This document shows, one piece after another, positions 18,253-27,316 of a DNA stretch of 64,000 nucleotides. The stretch is from positions 58,385-122,384 of the forward strand of contig DAIDMK010000006.1 in assembly GCA_027449025.1 (NCBI GenBank). Direction: 5' to 3'. The translations under genes and the position numbers were made by a program. Every line of letters begins with the position of its first letter. The first letter of the stretch is position 1. A model generated the notes under the pieces. That model ran no database searches, was not told where the DNA came from, and saw nothing but the letters and a program-made list of their open reading frames with translations. This stretch comes from Lutibacter sp. GTDB lineage: Bacteria; Bacteroidota; Bacteroidia; Flavobacteriales; Flavobacteriaceae.

Positions 18253-18867
18253 ATGAAAAAAATTTATGTATTCCCGTTATTCCTTTTAACAATAATACTT
18301 CTTAACTCTTGTAAAGAAAATGTAAAAAAAGAAGCAACACTACCCGAAAAATCATACACTGTATTGGCAGATTCAACTATAATTAATTGGACCGCATACA
18401 AAACAACTGCAAAAGTTCCTGTAAAAGGACAGTTTTCAGAAATAACTATTGAAAATGTAAAAAAAGACTCAACAGTTTTGGGTGCATTAAACGGGTTGAA
18501 ATTTAAAATCCCGGTAAGCAGTTTGTATACAAAAGACACCATTAGAGACGCAAAATTGAAAGAGTTCTTTTTTGGTTCTATGAAAAATTCCAGCACAATT
18601 ACTGGGACAGTACATATAAATAAAGAAAATGGCAGCACGGTTGATATTTCAATGAATGGCATCACAAGAGCGCTACCAATAGCTTACATTGTAACAGATA
18701 ATAAAGTTACCATCGTTGGGAACATGGAATTAGACAATTGGCAAGCTAAGGCCGCTTTAGAGGCTTTAAATGTAGTGTGCAAAGATTTGCATACTGGGGA
18801 TGATGGCATTTCAAAAACTTGGAGCGATGTTAAAATTGAAGTAATTGCGGTTTTAAAACATGAATAA
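18253..18867 (+). CDS. YceI-family lipoprotein
   Basis: Secreted lipoprotein of 204 residues, with a signal peptide ending in the lipobox LLNSC (Cys20). The rest fits the YceI lipocalin-like fold: INWTAYKTTAKVPVKGQFSEI, later LKEFFFGSMKNSSTITGTV, then ITRALPIAYIV. YceI proteins bind isoprenoid-like or other hydrophobic ligands in the periplasm; the ligand here is unknown. It starts 5 bp after the ACBP gene and is the last gene before a strong terminator at 18942-18976. Confidence 0.85.
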   Translation: MKKIYVFPLFLLTIILLNSCKENVKKEATLPEKSYTVLADSTIINWTAYKTTAKVPVKGQFSEITIENVKKDSTVLGALNGLKFKIPVSSLYTKDTIRDAKLKEFFFGSMKNSSTITGTVHINKENGSTVDISMNGITRALPIAYIVTDNKVTIVGNMELDNWQAKAALEALNVVCKDLHTGDDGISKTWSDVKIEVIAVLKHE

Positions 18868-18941
18868 ACGCTATAGAAGCCATGATACTGAAAATTATTG
18901 GTAAATAGGCTGTCTGGCATTATTACCATCGAGATACCAAG

Positions 18942-18976
18942 AAGTTTGATGAAATTCGTTTCATCAAACTTTTTTA
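18942..18976 (+). terminator. UUCG-loop terminator
   Basis: Perfect 13-bp stem (AAGTTTGATGAAA 18942-18954; TTTCATCAAACTT 18959-18971) closed by a TTCG tetraloop and followed by a T-run. It ends the rsfS-to-YceI transcription unit on the plus strand. Confidence 0.92.
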
Positions 18977-19120
18977 ATGATTAATGTCCAAAAAAAAACG
19001 ATTATTTTTATATTGTTTAGTATCATCATTTAAAGCTAAATGACCAACGCCTAATAACTATTCAACACTTTAATTATTAGTAATCTAAATTAAAACTTTC
19101 TTGTTTAAATATTAATTGCA

Positions 19121-19579
19121 TCAATCCCATAAAGATTTGGGAATTTCTCTTTTTATTTCACGGGCAAAATCTTCAATTTCTTGTTGTATCTCAACTTCAC
19201 TAAGCTCTTTATTTTCAGAAACGGTATTTAAGCCTTTTGGCAAAATTTTTTCAGCGAGTTCATGCGCTTTTAATTCAATATATTTTTCAAGTGAACTATG
19301 ATTTGAAACAAAACCATATACAAATTGCAGGTCTAATGCTTTTGCAACTTCCTTCATTGATTTTATTGAAATGGAACCCGACAATTCTCTTTTTTCAACG
19401 TCTTTAACCCCTTGTGTCGAAATTTTTAATCGATGGCCAAGTTGTTGTAAGGTCATATTTAGGGCGGTTCTGATGGTATATACCCAACCCCGCTCAGGAA
19501 CATCTATGTTTTTTATTTCATAAAATGGCTTAAGTTTACGATCCAGTTGTTCTATCACTATTTTTTTCTGATTGCGCAT
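19121..19579 (-). CDS. Mobile mystery protein A-like HTH regulator, no partner
   Basis: 152-residue protein with an XRE-type helix-turn-helix: IRTALNMTLQQLGHRLKIST then QGVKDVEKRELSGSISIKSM. The N-terminal ERGWVYTIRTALNM and the HTH core are what I recognise from mobile mystery protein A, usually paired with mobile mystery protein B, a Fic-domain protein, in mobile regions. Here the downstream side (minus strand below 19121) holds no Fic gene, only about 150 bp and then a terminator. An ATG overlapping the stop opens a 14-codon frame (MQLIFKQ..) that could be a stub of the lost partner. It is probably the surviving antitoxin-like half of a two-gene module. Confidence 0.75.
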   Translation of the reverse strand: MRNQKKIVIEQLDRKLKPFYEIKNIDVPERGWVYTIRTALNMTLQQLGHRLKISTQGVKDVEKRELSGSISIKSMKEVAKALDLQFVYGFVSNHSSLEKYIELKAHELAEKILPKGLNTVSENKELSEVEIQQEIEDFAREIKREIPKSLWD

Positions 19580-19615
19580 GCCCTCTTTATATTGTTTTAT
19601 TAAAAATTAAGCTTC

Positions 19616-20467
19616 TTAATTTTGATGAATCACCCTTTGTGGAAATGGAATTTCAATTCCTTCCCTGTCAAATGCAATTTTTATTCTTTTGCGCAACTCA
19701 CCTGTTATCTCCCATTGTTTAAGCGGCAAGGTTTCCCCTAAAATTTTTAGCATGATGGAGGAATCCGCAAAATTATTCACTCTTAAAAACTGGGGTGCTT
19801 TTATGATAGATTCTTTAAAATGGGTGTCTTGTGCCAATTCATTTCCCACTGCATTTACCACGCCAATTACATGTTCCAGATTGGCATCATAAGCAATGCC
19901 AATATCCAGATTTACACGGGCAAAATCTTTGGCATAATTAGAGACCTCCTTAATTTCCCCATGTGGAATATGGTGAACGGTTCCGTCCATATCTCTTAAG
20001 GTTGTCATTCTCAAACTGATTTTTTCAACCACGCCTCCTAAATTTTCAAACTTTACGACATCGCCAATTCTGTATTGATTTTCTAGTATGATAAAAAGTC
20101 CGGAAATAATATCGCGAATAAGATATTGACCTCCAAAACCAAATGCCAATCCAACGATTCCTGCTGCGGCCAAAATAGGGCCTATCACAACGCCAAATTC
20201 CTGCATAACCATTAATATTAGCATGGAAAAAATAACAATTTTTGCGGAAATTGAAAAAATTTGAATTAAGGTATCTTCCCTTTTCTTTTCTGCTTCTTTG
20301 GAAGAATGATTATTGGGAACAACCGCCAATCTAACAGTTTTATCTATTAATCTGGTGATAATTTTATTTAGAAATAAAGCAACAACAATAATAACCATGA
20401 TTCTCAATCCGCTAGATAAAAGCCAAGGAATCAAAAGTTCTGTCCATTCTACAAAGTATTCTTTCAT
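19616..20467 (-). CDS. MscS-family small-conductance mechanosensitive channel
   Basis: Compact MscS of 283 residues, the E. coli-like length. Hydrophobic segments at about 10-35 and 70-95, then the pore helix PILAAAGIVGLAFGFGGQYLIRDIISGLFIILE (about 96-128). The beta domain follows with YRIGDVVKFENLGGVVEKISLRMTTLRDMDGTVHHIPHGEI, then the alpha-beta C-terminal domain. All parts are intact. It is one of two MscS genes in the window, the other at 1-1073 being of a longer type. It lies 59 bp downstream of argJ on the same strand and could be read through from the arg operon. Confidence 0.94.
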   Translation of the reverse strand: MKEYFVEWTELLIPWLLSSGLRIMVIIVVALFLNKIITRLIDKTVRLAVVPNNHSSKEAEKKREDTLIQIFSISAKIVIFSMLILMVMQEFGVVIGPILAAAGIVGLAFGFGGQYLIRDIISGLFIILENQYRIGDVVKFENLGGVVEKISLRMTTLRDMDGTVHHIPHGEIKEVSNYAKDFARVNLDIGIAYDANLEHVIGVVNAVGNELAQDTHFKESIIKAPQFLRVNNFADSSIMLKILGETLPLKQWEITGELRKRIKIAFDREGIEIPFPQRVIHQN

Positions 20468-20526
20468 TTTTTTCTATTTTTTTATTTGATGTATTTGATG
20501 ATTTAATTTTAAAATCACTTCATTAT

Positions 20527-21738
20527 TTATGTGGTGTAAACAGAATTAAACAACACATAATCGGTTGTTAAATCTGTTCCCCAGCCTTTTGCTTTAGCTT
20601 TTCCATTGTGAAGATCCATCACAATTTTAAGATGCGATTCCCTCAATTGCTTTTTTATATAGTTGGGATCAAATTCCAAGGGTGTTCCTTTTTCCAACAC
20701 CTTAATCGTTTTTTTATCAGAACCGATATAAAGATCAATTTTTTCATAATTAAAAGGAAGTCCAGCATTACCGGCTGCGCTAATAATTCTTCCCCAATTG
20801 GGATCGCGGCCAAACATGGCGGTTTTTACAAGGGCTGAATCGGAGATTTTCCGAATCATAATTCTGGCATATTCTTCCGTTGGCGCATTCATGATTTCAT
20901 ATTCGATAAACTTTGAGGCGCCTTCCCCATCAGAAACGATCAACTGGGCCAAATGCACCATCATTTCTTCCAAATGCTTTTTAAAAATGGCATAGCCTTT
21001 GTCCTTTTTAGATTTGATCATATCATTCTGAGCCAAACCATTGGCCAATACGATTACCATATCATTGGTGGATGTATCGCCATCAACAGTAATCATATTG
21101 AACGATTTATCAACCGTTTCCTTTACCATTATTTTTAAAAGCTTAGGTTCTATGGCGATGTCAGTCACTATAAATGCCAGCATGGTAGCCATATTCGGAT
21201 GAATCATTCCCGAACCTTTGGCAATTCCTCCCATATTAATTTCACGACCGTCAACTTCAAACTCCACAAAACCTTCTTTTGCAAAGGTATCGGTCGTTAA
21301 AATAGCGTTTGCCGTAAATGATCCAGCATTGGATCTGTTGGTCAGATTTTTTGCATTTTCCCTGATGCCGTTAACAATTTCCGTAGTTGGAAATTTAACA
21401 CCAATAATACCTGTGGAAGCCACCAACACCAAGCTTTTGTCAATTTTTAATTCCTCGGCCAAGGATTGCGTCATAGCTTCGGCTCCTTCCATCCCTTGTT
21501 TTCCTGTAGCTGCATTTGCATTTCCCGCATTAATTACAATGGCCTGTGCTTTGCCGTCGGCAATATGTTTTTTTGATACGGTAACTGGCGCTGCAACCAC
21601 TTGATTTTGCGTAAATACCGCTGCCGCACTTGCCGGCACTTTTGAGAAAATGATGGCCAAATCCCTTCTCATCGACTTAACGCCAGTATGTGCGCCCCAA
21701 CAAGTTATTCCTCTTACGTTTGTTATATTTTTAATCAT
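20527..21738 (-). CDS. argJ: Glutamate N-acetyltransferase / amino-acid N-acetyltransferase
   Basis: Recycles the acetyl group from N-acetylornithine to glutamate in arginine synthesis. 403 residues. The protein self-cleaves before the Thr of HPNMATMLAF (about residues 177-186); flanking motifs GNANAATGKQG, STGIIG and DGDTSTNDMV are typical. The C-terminal FGRDPNWGRI is also conserved. It is the fourth gene of argB-argD-argC-argJ, 46 bp after argC. Its presence shows the cyclic acetyl pathway; whether it also makes acetylglutamate from acetyl-CoA is not decided by sequence. Confidence 0.95.
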   Translation of the reverse strand: MIKNITNVRGITCWGAHTGVKSMRRDLAIIFSKVPASAAAVFTQNQVVAAPVTVSKKHIADGKAQAIVINAGNANAATGKQGMEGAEAMTQSLAEELKIDKSLVLVASTGIIGVKFPTTEIVNGIRENAKNLTNRSNAGSFTANAILTTDTFAKEGFVEFEVDGREINMGGIAKGSGMIHPNMATMLAFIVTDIAIEPKLLKIMVKETVDKSFNMITVDGDTSTNDMVIVLANGLAQNDMIKSKKDKGYAIFKKHLEEMMVHLAQLIVSDGEGASKFIEYEIMNAPTEEYARIMIRKISDSALVKTAMFGRDPNWGRIISAAGNAGLPFNYEKIDLYIGSDKKTIKVLEKGTPLEFDPNYIKKQLRESHLKIVMDLHNGKAKAKGWGTDLTTDYVLFNSVYTT

Positions 21739-21784
21739 TTTGATGCTTATTTATTATTGTTATTTTTTTTGCTGATGTAAAATA

Positions 21785-22822
21785 TTATGGATTTAACGGA
21801 ATTAAATTTAGCCCGATTGTTTCTTCAAATCCAAACATAATATTCATATTTTGAACTGCCTGTCCGGCTGCACCTTTAATTAGGTTGTCAATCACACTAA
21901 TAACAATCACCATATTGGTTCGCTTGTCATAGGTTACATATAAATCACAATAATTGCTTCCCCTCACATCTTTAATGGCTGGTGTCTGTTCCCTTAACCT
22001 TACAAAAGGCGCATTTGCGTAAAAGGAAGCATAGCGTTCTTTTAGTTTCTCTTCATCTATTTTTTCTGTAGGCCGTGCATAAATAGTGGTTAAAATACCC
22101 CTATCTACAGGCAATAAATGCGGTGTAAATTGAATCAGTGTTTCTTTTCCCGAAACCTCATCTAATATTCCCTGAATTTCAATGGTATGCCTATGATTTT
22201 TAAGTCCGTATGCCTTAAAATTGTCATTTACATTAGAATACATATTCACCGATTTCGCTTTTATTCCTGCCCCGGTAACACCCGTTTTTGAATCCACAAT
22301 TATGCGTTCTGCTTTAATGAGGTTGGCTTTTAGCAAAGGTGCCAATCCTAAAATGGCCGTTGTAGGAAAACAACCTGGATTTGCAACTAAACTGGCTTCT
22401 TTAATTTTATCAAAATACAATTCCGGACTTCCGAAAACTGCTTTTTCTATTCCTTCCGGATAAATATGTTTTAGTTTATACCATTCTTCATAAACTTCCT
22501 TTGAATTCAAACGAAAATCACCTGAAAGATCGATAATTTTAAAAGATTTGTCTTTAAACCTTTTTACAAAATCCATGGAAATACCATGTGGCAAAGCAAG
22601 AAAAACAAGATCGAGTTTGTAATCATCTATTTCATTTATCGACACCAATTTTTGATCAGCGATTCCCTGTAAAAAAGGATGCACATCAGAAAATAATTCT
22701 CCTGCCCTGCTTTCGGAAGTAATCATGGTGATTTCAATGCCTGGGTGATTGGTTAGAATACGCACCAATTCTGATCCAGTATAACCCGTTGCGCCTATAA
22801 TTCCTATTTTCTTTTTATCCAT
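21785..22822 (-). CDS. argC: N-acetyl-gamma-glutamyl-phosphate reductase
   Basis: NADPH-dependent reductase making N-acetylglutamate semialdehyde. 345 residues: IGIIGATGYTGSELVRIL is the cofactor loop, LVANPGCFPTTAILGL carries the catalytic cysteine, and HRHTIEIQG and the C-terminal NLIKGAAGQAVQNMN are family hallmarks. It overlaps argD by 8 bp, so the two are translationally coupled. Third gene of the arg operon. Confidence 0.96.
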   Translation of the reverse strand: MDKKKIGIIGATGYTGSELVRILTNHPGIEITMITSESRAGELFSDVHPFLQGIADQKLVSINEIDDYKLDLVFLALPHGISMDFVKRFKDKSFKIIDLSGDFRLNSKEVYEEWYKLKHIYPEGIEKAVFGSPELYFDKIKEASLVANPGCFPTTAILGLAPLLKANLIKAERIIVDSKTGVTGAGIKAKSVNMYSNVNDNFKAYGLKNHRHTIEIQGILDEVSGKETLIQFTPHLLPVDRGILTTIYARPTEKIDEEKLKERYASFYANAPFVRLREQTPAIKDVRGSNYCDLYVTYDKRTNMVIVISVIDNLIKGAAGQAVQNMNIMFGFEETIGLNLIPLNP

Positions 22823-24011
22823 GATTTTTTATTTCTTTTAATGATTTTTCTAATACTTCCATGGCCTTCTCCAGATCTTCATAAGGGATGTTTAAAGGCG
22901 GCACCAAACGCAACACCTTATCGGCAGTGGCATTTGCCAACACGCCATTTTCAAGCATTTTCAGCACCAAAGGCTTTGTTTCAAAATTAAATTCCACACC
23001 TATCATCAATCCTTTTCCTCGAATTTCTATGATGTCAGGATTTTTCATCGCTGCAATTTTCTCTTTTAACCAATTGCCCTTCTCCTCAGCCTGTTGCATC
23101 AAATTTTCAGATTCAATAACTTCTAAGGTTGCCAATGAAGCTGCACACACCAATGGATTTCCTCCAAAAGTTGTTCCGTGGTCGCCAAATTCGATCGCCG
23201 AACTCACTTTTTCGTTTGAAAGAATGGCACCAATTGGAACTCCACTTCCCAATGCTTTCGCCAAGGTCATAATATCCGGTTCTACCCCAAAATGTTCTTT
23301 GGCAAACATTTTTCCTGTTCGGCCAACACCACACTGAATCTCATCGAAAATCAATACAATATTTTGTTCATCGCAAAAATTTCTCAATGCTTTTAAGAAA
23401 GTTATATCCACAACATTTACACCGCCTTCTCCTTGGATAGGTTCTATAATGATGGCTGCGGTATTGTTGTCAGTTGCTTTTTTTACAGATTCCATGTCAT
23501 TAAAAGGCACTTGGGAAAATCCCTCGGGAATCGGCTCAAATCCTTTTTGATAGGCTTTTTTACCTGAGGCAATTGTTGCCAATGTGCGTCCGTGAAACGA
23601 GTTTTCAAAAGAAATAATATTGCCACCGCGCCCAATACTATGGGCATATTTACGTGCAATTTTAATGGCGCCCTCAACAGATTCTGCCCCACTATTCGCA
23701 AAAAACACCCGATCTAAGCCTGATAATTCCACCAATTTTTTAGAAAGCATCACCTGTGGTTCACTCAAGTAAAAGTTTGAAATATGAATTAATTTGGCTG
23801 CCTGATCCTGAATTGCTTTCACCACTTTTGGGTGACAATGGCCAAGGCTGTTCACAGCGATCCCGCCCAGCATATCAATATATTCATTGCCTTCCACATC
23901 CCAAATACGCGAACCTTTCCCGTGGTCAAATGTTAATGGGTAGCGTTTAAAAGTTTGTAAATAATACTTTTTATCGAGTTCATCGTATGTTTTATTATCT
24001 TTTTGTGTCAT
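22815..24011 (-). CDS. argD: Acetylornithine aminotransferase
   Basis: PLP-dependent class III aminotransferase of 398 residues. IWDVEGNEYIDMLGGIAVNSLGH, then FANSGAESVEGAIKIARKY, then IFDEIQCGVGRTG, then the PLP lysine in LAKALGSGVPIGA and TTFGGNPLVCAA are all present. It makes N-acetylornithine from the semialdehyde produced by ArgC. The start is 16 bp after argB. Some Bacteroidota homologs act on N-succinylated intermediates; the acetyl route is inferred from the neighbouring argJ. Confidence 0.94.
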   Translation of the reverse strand: MTQKDNKTYDELDKKYYLQTFKRYPLTFDHGKGSRIWDVEGNEYIDMLGGIAVNSLGHCHPKVVKAIQDQAAKLIHISNFYLSEPQVMLSKKLVELSGLDRVFFANSGAESVEGAIKIARKYAHSIGRGGNIISFENSFHGRTLATIASGKKAYQKGFEPIPEGFSQVPFNDMESVKKATDNNTAAIIIEPIQGEGGVNVVDITFLKALRNFCDEQNIVLIFDEIQCGVGRTGKMFAKEHFGVEPDIMTLAKALGSGVPIGAILSNEKVSSAIEFGDHGTTFGGNPLVCAASLATLEVIESENLMQQAEEKGNWLKEKIAAMKNPDIIEIRGKGLMIGVEFNFETKPLVLKMLENGVLANATADKVLRLVPPLNIPYEDLEKAMEVLEKSLKEIKNHG

Positions 24012-24027
24012 GGTCTATTTCTTTAAT

Positions 24028-24852
24028 TTATGCGGTGATGATGGTTCCAAATTTTTTATTTTGAAAAAGAGCTGAAATTTGCTCTGGTACAGTTCCATTG
24101 ATAATTCTTGCCAGTTTAGCTCCTTTTTCTAAGGCAATTTCACAAGAATCTATTTTAGGGATCATTCCGCCCTGAATACATTTTATTTCTTTTAGGTGAT
24201 TTATTTCTGATACTTTAAGTTCATAAATCATGGAAGCAGGATTGTTTTTATCAAGCCTTAATCCATCAACATCTGTTAAAATAATAAATTGTTCTGCAGA
24301 AAGTGCACCAGCGATATGGCCTGCAAATAAATCCCCGTTAATATTGTAATCGTTGCCATTTTTATCAGATGCAATGCAAGTGATTACCGGAATAAAATCA
24401 TTTTCCAATAACAATTCAATTAAGGAAGTGTCAACGCTTGCTACATCGCCAACTTGTCCTAAATCCACCATTTCTGTTTTTCCGTTTTTTGTATGTGGAT
24501 GCAAACGTTTTTTGGCAATTACTGTTTGTCCGTCCTTGCCTGATAATCCAACTGCTTTATATCCCATCTCACTAATTGTGGAAATTAAACTGCCATTTAC
24601 TTTTCCTTTTAGTGCCATTTCTACATATTCCATGGCTTCTGGGCTTGTTTTTCGTTGCCCATCAATAAACTCAGAATCTATATTCACTTCTTCCAAAGTT
24701 TGCTTGATAAAAGGACCGCCTCCATGAACAATGACCACTTGGTATCCCTTTTCTTTTAAATCGCAGATATTTTTTAGCACTTGTTTTTTAAGTGGCTGAT
24801 TGGTCATGGCATTTCCTCCATATTTAAATAAGATTAGGTGTTTTTTTGTCAT
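24028..24852 (-). CDS. argB: Acetylglutamate kinase
   Basis: Phosphorylates N-acetylglutamate in arginine synthesis. 274 residues of the amino-acid kinase fold: LILFKYGGNAMTN, then VVIVHGGGPFIKQTLEE, then GLSGKDGQTVIAKK, then VGDVASVD, then NGDLFAGHIAGALSAEQFIILTDVDG. First gene of the operon. It is preceded by an unusually long leader: the predicted promoter at 25147-25178 is almost 300 bp upstream and the conserved element at 25032-25133 lies between. Feedback inhibition by arginine cannot be judged from this sequence. Confidence 0.95.
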   Translation of the reverse strand: MTKKHLILFKYGGNAMTNQPLKKQVLKNICDLKEKGYQVVIVHGGGPFIKQTLEEVNIDSEFIDGQRKTSPEAMEYVEMALKGKVNGSLISTISEMGYKAVGLSGKDGQTVIAKKRLHPHTKNGKTEMVDLGQVGDVASVDTSLIELLLENDFIPVITCIASDKNGNDYNINGDLFAGHIAGALSAEQFIILTDVDGLRLDKNNPASMIYELKVSEINHLKEIKCIQGGMIPKIDSCEIALEKGAKLARIINGTVPEQISALFQNKKFGTIITA

Positions 24853-25031
24853 TATATTTTTATTTATAATTTATAGAACATACCCATAAAAATTTATTTA
24901 GGAGCAGTAATAGGCATTGGATTGCAATTTTTGATTTTTTTGTAAACCTTAAAAGTCTTGAAAGATTTGGATTTGCAACCTCGATATGAAATCAGGATTA
25001 TAACTGATTGTGAATGATTATGAGTGATTTG

Positions 25032-25133
25032 ATCTGTTTAAACTATATTTTTTAGCGGTAACAGATGCTGCCTTCCTACCGACGGATACGGCATTAATCA
25101 TCCGTTGTGTCAAAATTTGTAACACTCGTTTCA
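25032..25133 (-). ncRNA. Conserved leader-like element, copy A (arg operon)
   Basis: About 102 nt on the minus strand that align with 31132-31239 on the plus strand. Shared blocks in transcript order: TGAAACGAG, ACAAATTTTGA, TGATTAATG, GTTACC, CTAAAAAATA and AGTTTAAACA; the last 31 nt agree at 28 positions. Possible hairpins: CGGAT / ATCCG and CGGTA / TACCG. It begins about 8 nt below the predicted start of transcription of argB, so it would be the first part of a leader of roughly 290 nt. It is not a class I recognise. Riboswitch, other cis-RNA or mobile repeat all remain possible. Confidence 0.5.
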
Positions 25134-25146
25134 AATAATATTGTGA

Positions 25147-25178
25147 CAAATTTAAGGCTATTACTTTAATTTACCAAA
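25147..25178 (-). promoter_or_regulatory. Promoter of the arg operon (TTTG-N20-TAAATTTG)
   Basis: On the minus strand TTTG (25178-25175), 20 nt, then TAAATTTG (25154-25147). This is the best match in the window to the full Bacteroidota promoter pattern TTTG-N19ish-TAnnTTTG. Transcription would start near 25141, just before the conserved element at 25133-25032. Confidence 0.65.
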
Positions 25179-25267
25179 CAAATATTAAAGTTATAGCTTT
25201 AAAAAGAATTATCATTTTTGATAAATTATGAAGTCCTGAAGCTGTCAAAAGAAAAAATAGCACAAAA

Positions 25268-25290
25268 AAAAGCCTATCAGAATGATAGGC
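25268..25290 (-). terminator. Terminator of the cold-shock gene
   Basis: Nine-bp perfect stem AGCCTATCA / TGATAGGCT with a 3-nt loop, followed on the minus strand by a run of T's (plus-strand A-run 25263-25269). It lies 28 bp past the stop of the cold-shock gene and isolates it from the arg promoter. Confidence 0.88.
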
Positions 25291-25317
25291 TCTACTTTGT
25301 AAAAAGGTAAGTATATA

Positions 25318-25509
25318 TTAAATAACTTTTACATTCACTGCGTTTAATCCTTTTTTACCTTCCTGTAAATCGAATTCAACTTCGTCACCTTCGCGTACTT
25401 CGTCGATTAATCCAGAAATGTGTACAAAATGTTCTTTGTTTGAACCTTCTTCTTTTATGAATCCAAACCCTTTAGCCTCATTGAAGAATTTTACTGTCCC
25501 TTTACTCAT
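25318..25509 (-). CDS. Cold-shock-domain protein
   Basis: Small single-stranded nucleic-acid-binding OB-fold protein of 63 residues. RNP1-type KGFGFIKEEG and RNP2-type HFVHISGL are present, with the GTVKFFNEAKGFG opening of bacterial CspA proteins. It acts as an RNA chaperone. A -7 box lies at 25540-25547, giving a short leader of about 25 nt, so the long cold-sensing 5' UTR of E. coli cspA is absent. Own terminator at 25268-25290; probably monocistronic. Confidence 0.95.
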   Translation of the reverse strand: MSKGTVKFFNEAKGFGFIKEEGSNKEHFVHISGLIDEVREGDEVEFDLQEGKKGLNAVNVKVI

Positions 25510-25814
25510 CTTTAAAAATTTTTAAAATAATATTAGCCACAAATGTAACAATTAAATTTTATAAATCATATATTTTAAAAAAATAATTTTCCCCTTGTAA
25601 AGAGCAGCAAATTAATGTATTATAAACAATTATGTTCTTTTTTAAAGGCTATTATCTTGGCATAATCTGCCAAAAATATGATTGCAACTTCCGCTATTAT
25701 TTTTTGGATTGGATCTTAGAAATCTGTTTAAAAAAAGAAAATTTCCGTCATTATAATGATATTCTGAAATAACCCTGCCTACAAGATAGGTAAGTTTATT
25801 TTTGACAGCCAATT
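25510..25814. other. Intergenic between cold-shock gene and sulfurtransferase gene
   Basis: 305-bp gap holding the cold-shock promoter near its left end. The remainder is AT-rich with no recognisable gene; a minus-strand frame running out of the sulfurtransferase region has no family resemblance. Confidence 0.5.
25540..25547 (-). promoter_or_regulatory. -7 box TACATTTG of the cold-shock gene
   Basis: Minus-strand TACATTTG fits TAnnTTTG and lies 30 bp upstream of the ATG at 25509. No -33 TTTG is evident. Confidence 0.6.
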
Positions 25815-26648
25815 TTATTTTTCTACAGGAAATTTTTCCAATTGCCCCCATTCTGCCCAAGAACCATCATATAAAACCTTCTTATTTTCAGAAACCAAAT
25901 CACTTGCCAATAAAATAATACAAGCCGAAATTCCGGAGCCGCAGGTAAAAGCCAGAGATCGATTTTCAATATCAAAATTTTCAAAAATTTCCCTTAGCTC
26001 CTTGACGGGTTTCATTTTTCCTTTATCCAATACTTTTTCAAAAGGAAGGTTTACGGAATTTGGAATGTGTCCACTTGCCATATTTTCTCTTGGTTCAGGG
26101 ATAAGACCGTCAAATCTTTCTTGGGAGCGCGCATCAAGCACCAACATTCTTTTTGAGTCAATATTTTCTAATAAGGTATTGGCTGCAACTACCAAACCCG
26201 ATTGGTATTTAGCTGTGAAATTTCCTAAATAAGATGCTTTTTTATCGAATGGTTCTGTTGGGTAGTATTCCATTTTCCAAGCTGCTAATCCGCCATCTAA
26301 AACAGCAATTTCTGCATGTCCCATTACCTTGAATAGCCACCAAACTCTCGGACTTGTATAGATTCCCAAGTTATCATAAACAACAATCAAGCTGTTATTA
26401 TTAATCCCTAATTTTCGGCATGAAGCTTCAAAAATCCTTTCGCTGGGAATCATATTTGGAATTGGATTTTCCTTATCCAAAAACACCATTTCCAAATCAA
26501 AATAACGTGCGCCTTTAATTTGGATATTTGTAAATTCGGGGACTAGATTTGATTTATTTTCTCTCGGACTGGCGTCTAAAATTACCAAGTTTGGGTTGTC
26601 CAGATTTTCAAAAAGCCAGGTTGCGGTAACGACCGAATTTAAATTCAT
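25815..26648 (-). CDS. Rhodanese-type sulfurtransferase (3-mercaptopyruvate-like)
   Basis: Two-domain rhodanese of 277 residues. The inactive first domain has DASPRENKS, VVYDNLGIYTSPRVWWLFKVMGH and VLDGGLAAW. The second carries VLDARSQERFDGL and the active loop CGSGISACIILLA, with the Cys that takes up sulfur. The CGSG loop favours 3-mercaptopyruvate over thiosulfate as donor, known for the family. The ATG at 26648 is preferred over a TTG one codon upstream. It starts 24 bp after the carbonic anhydrase gene and ends a five-gene minus-strand run. Confidence 0.9.
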   Translation of the reverse strand: MNLNSVVTATWLFENLDNPNLVILDASPRENKSNLVPEFTNIQIKGARYFDLEMVFLDKENPIPNMIPSERIFEASCRKLGINNNSLIVVYDNLGIYTSPRVWWLFKVMGHAEIAVLDGGLAAWKMEYYPTEPFDKKASYLGNFTAKYQSGLVVAANTLLENIDSKRMLVLDARSQERFDGLIPEPRENMASGHIPNSVNLPFEKVLDKGKMKPVKELREIFENFDIENRSLAFTCGSGISACIILLASDLVSENKKVLYDGSWAEWGQLEKFPVEK

Positions 26649-26672
26649 CAAAATTTTAAATTAAACGGCTGA

Positions 26673-27299
26673 TTAATGAAGGCGGTAAATTTCCCTGATA
26701 TCTTCCAGTATTTTTTCAAAATCAATTTTTAAATCGATTAATTCCCCTGAATGAATATCAAAAACCCAACCATGAACTGTGATGCATTTTTCGAGCAACG
26801 CTTTTTGCACATCAGCTGTTTTTAGCACATTTACACATTGTTCTTGTACATTTAATTCAACAAGCCTATTGTATTTTTCATCTTTACAAACAATGATATC
26901 GAGTTCGCTTTTGTGCAATCTGTAAACATCTCGTATATTCCGTAACCAAGGATTTAAAATTCCCAAATCTTCCGATTGCATAGCCGCTTTTACGCCACCG
27001 CAATAATAATGACCACAAATCACCACATGTTTAACCTTTAAATGAGAAACCGCATAATTGATGACCGACATCACATTCAAGTCGGTATTTGGAACCATAT
27101 TGGCAATATTTCTATGTACAAATACTTCGCCAGGCTGCACGCCCATCAGTTCTTCCGCAGAAACACGGCTGTCTGAACAACCTATATATAAAATTTCTGG
27201 ATTTTGACCGGATGACAAATTTTTAAAATAATTTTCGTCAATATGAAGCCTGTCTTTAATCCATTTTTTATTGTTGCTAAAAATTTCTTCAATGTTCAA
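26673..27299 (-). CDS. Beta-class carbonic anhydrase
   Basis: Interconverts CO2 and bicarbonate. 208 residues. Zinc ligands are expected in IGCSDSRVSAEEL (Cys, with the Asp-Arg dyad) and in VICGHYYCGGVKAAM (His and Cys). HRNIANMV between them is conserved. Conserved residues run to the first codon, which is TTG (27299); no ATG is available nearby, so a TTG start is likely. It sits 17 bp after the MORN-repeat gene in the same run. Confidence 0.95.
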   Translation of the reverse strand: MNIEEIFSNNKKWIKDRLHIDENYFKNLSSGQNPEILYIGCSDSRVSAEELMGVQPGEVFVHRNIANMVPNTDLNVMSVINYAVSHLKVKHVVICGHYYCGGVKAAMQSEDLGILNPWLRNIRDVYRLHKSELDIIVCKDEKYNRLVELNVQEQCVNVLKTADVQKALLEKCITVHGWVFDIHSGELIDLKIDFEKILEDIREIYRLH

Positions 27300-27316
27300 T
27301 TTTCTGTCTTTTTAAA

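Noticed and set aside
18976..18989. ATGATTAATGTCC resembles the TGATTAATG block of the conserved leader element.
   Set aside because: None of the other blocks (TGAAACGAG, GTTACC, CTAAAAAATA) is near it; chance match in AT-rich DNA.
25011..25024. TGAATGATTATGAG in the argB leader looks like half of an ArgR box.
   Set aside because: Only one half fits, the sequence is AT-rich, and it lies far from the predicted promoter. Not enough to call an operator.
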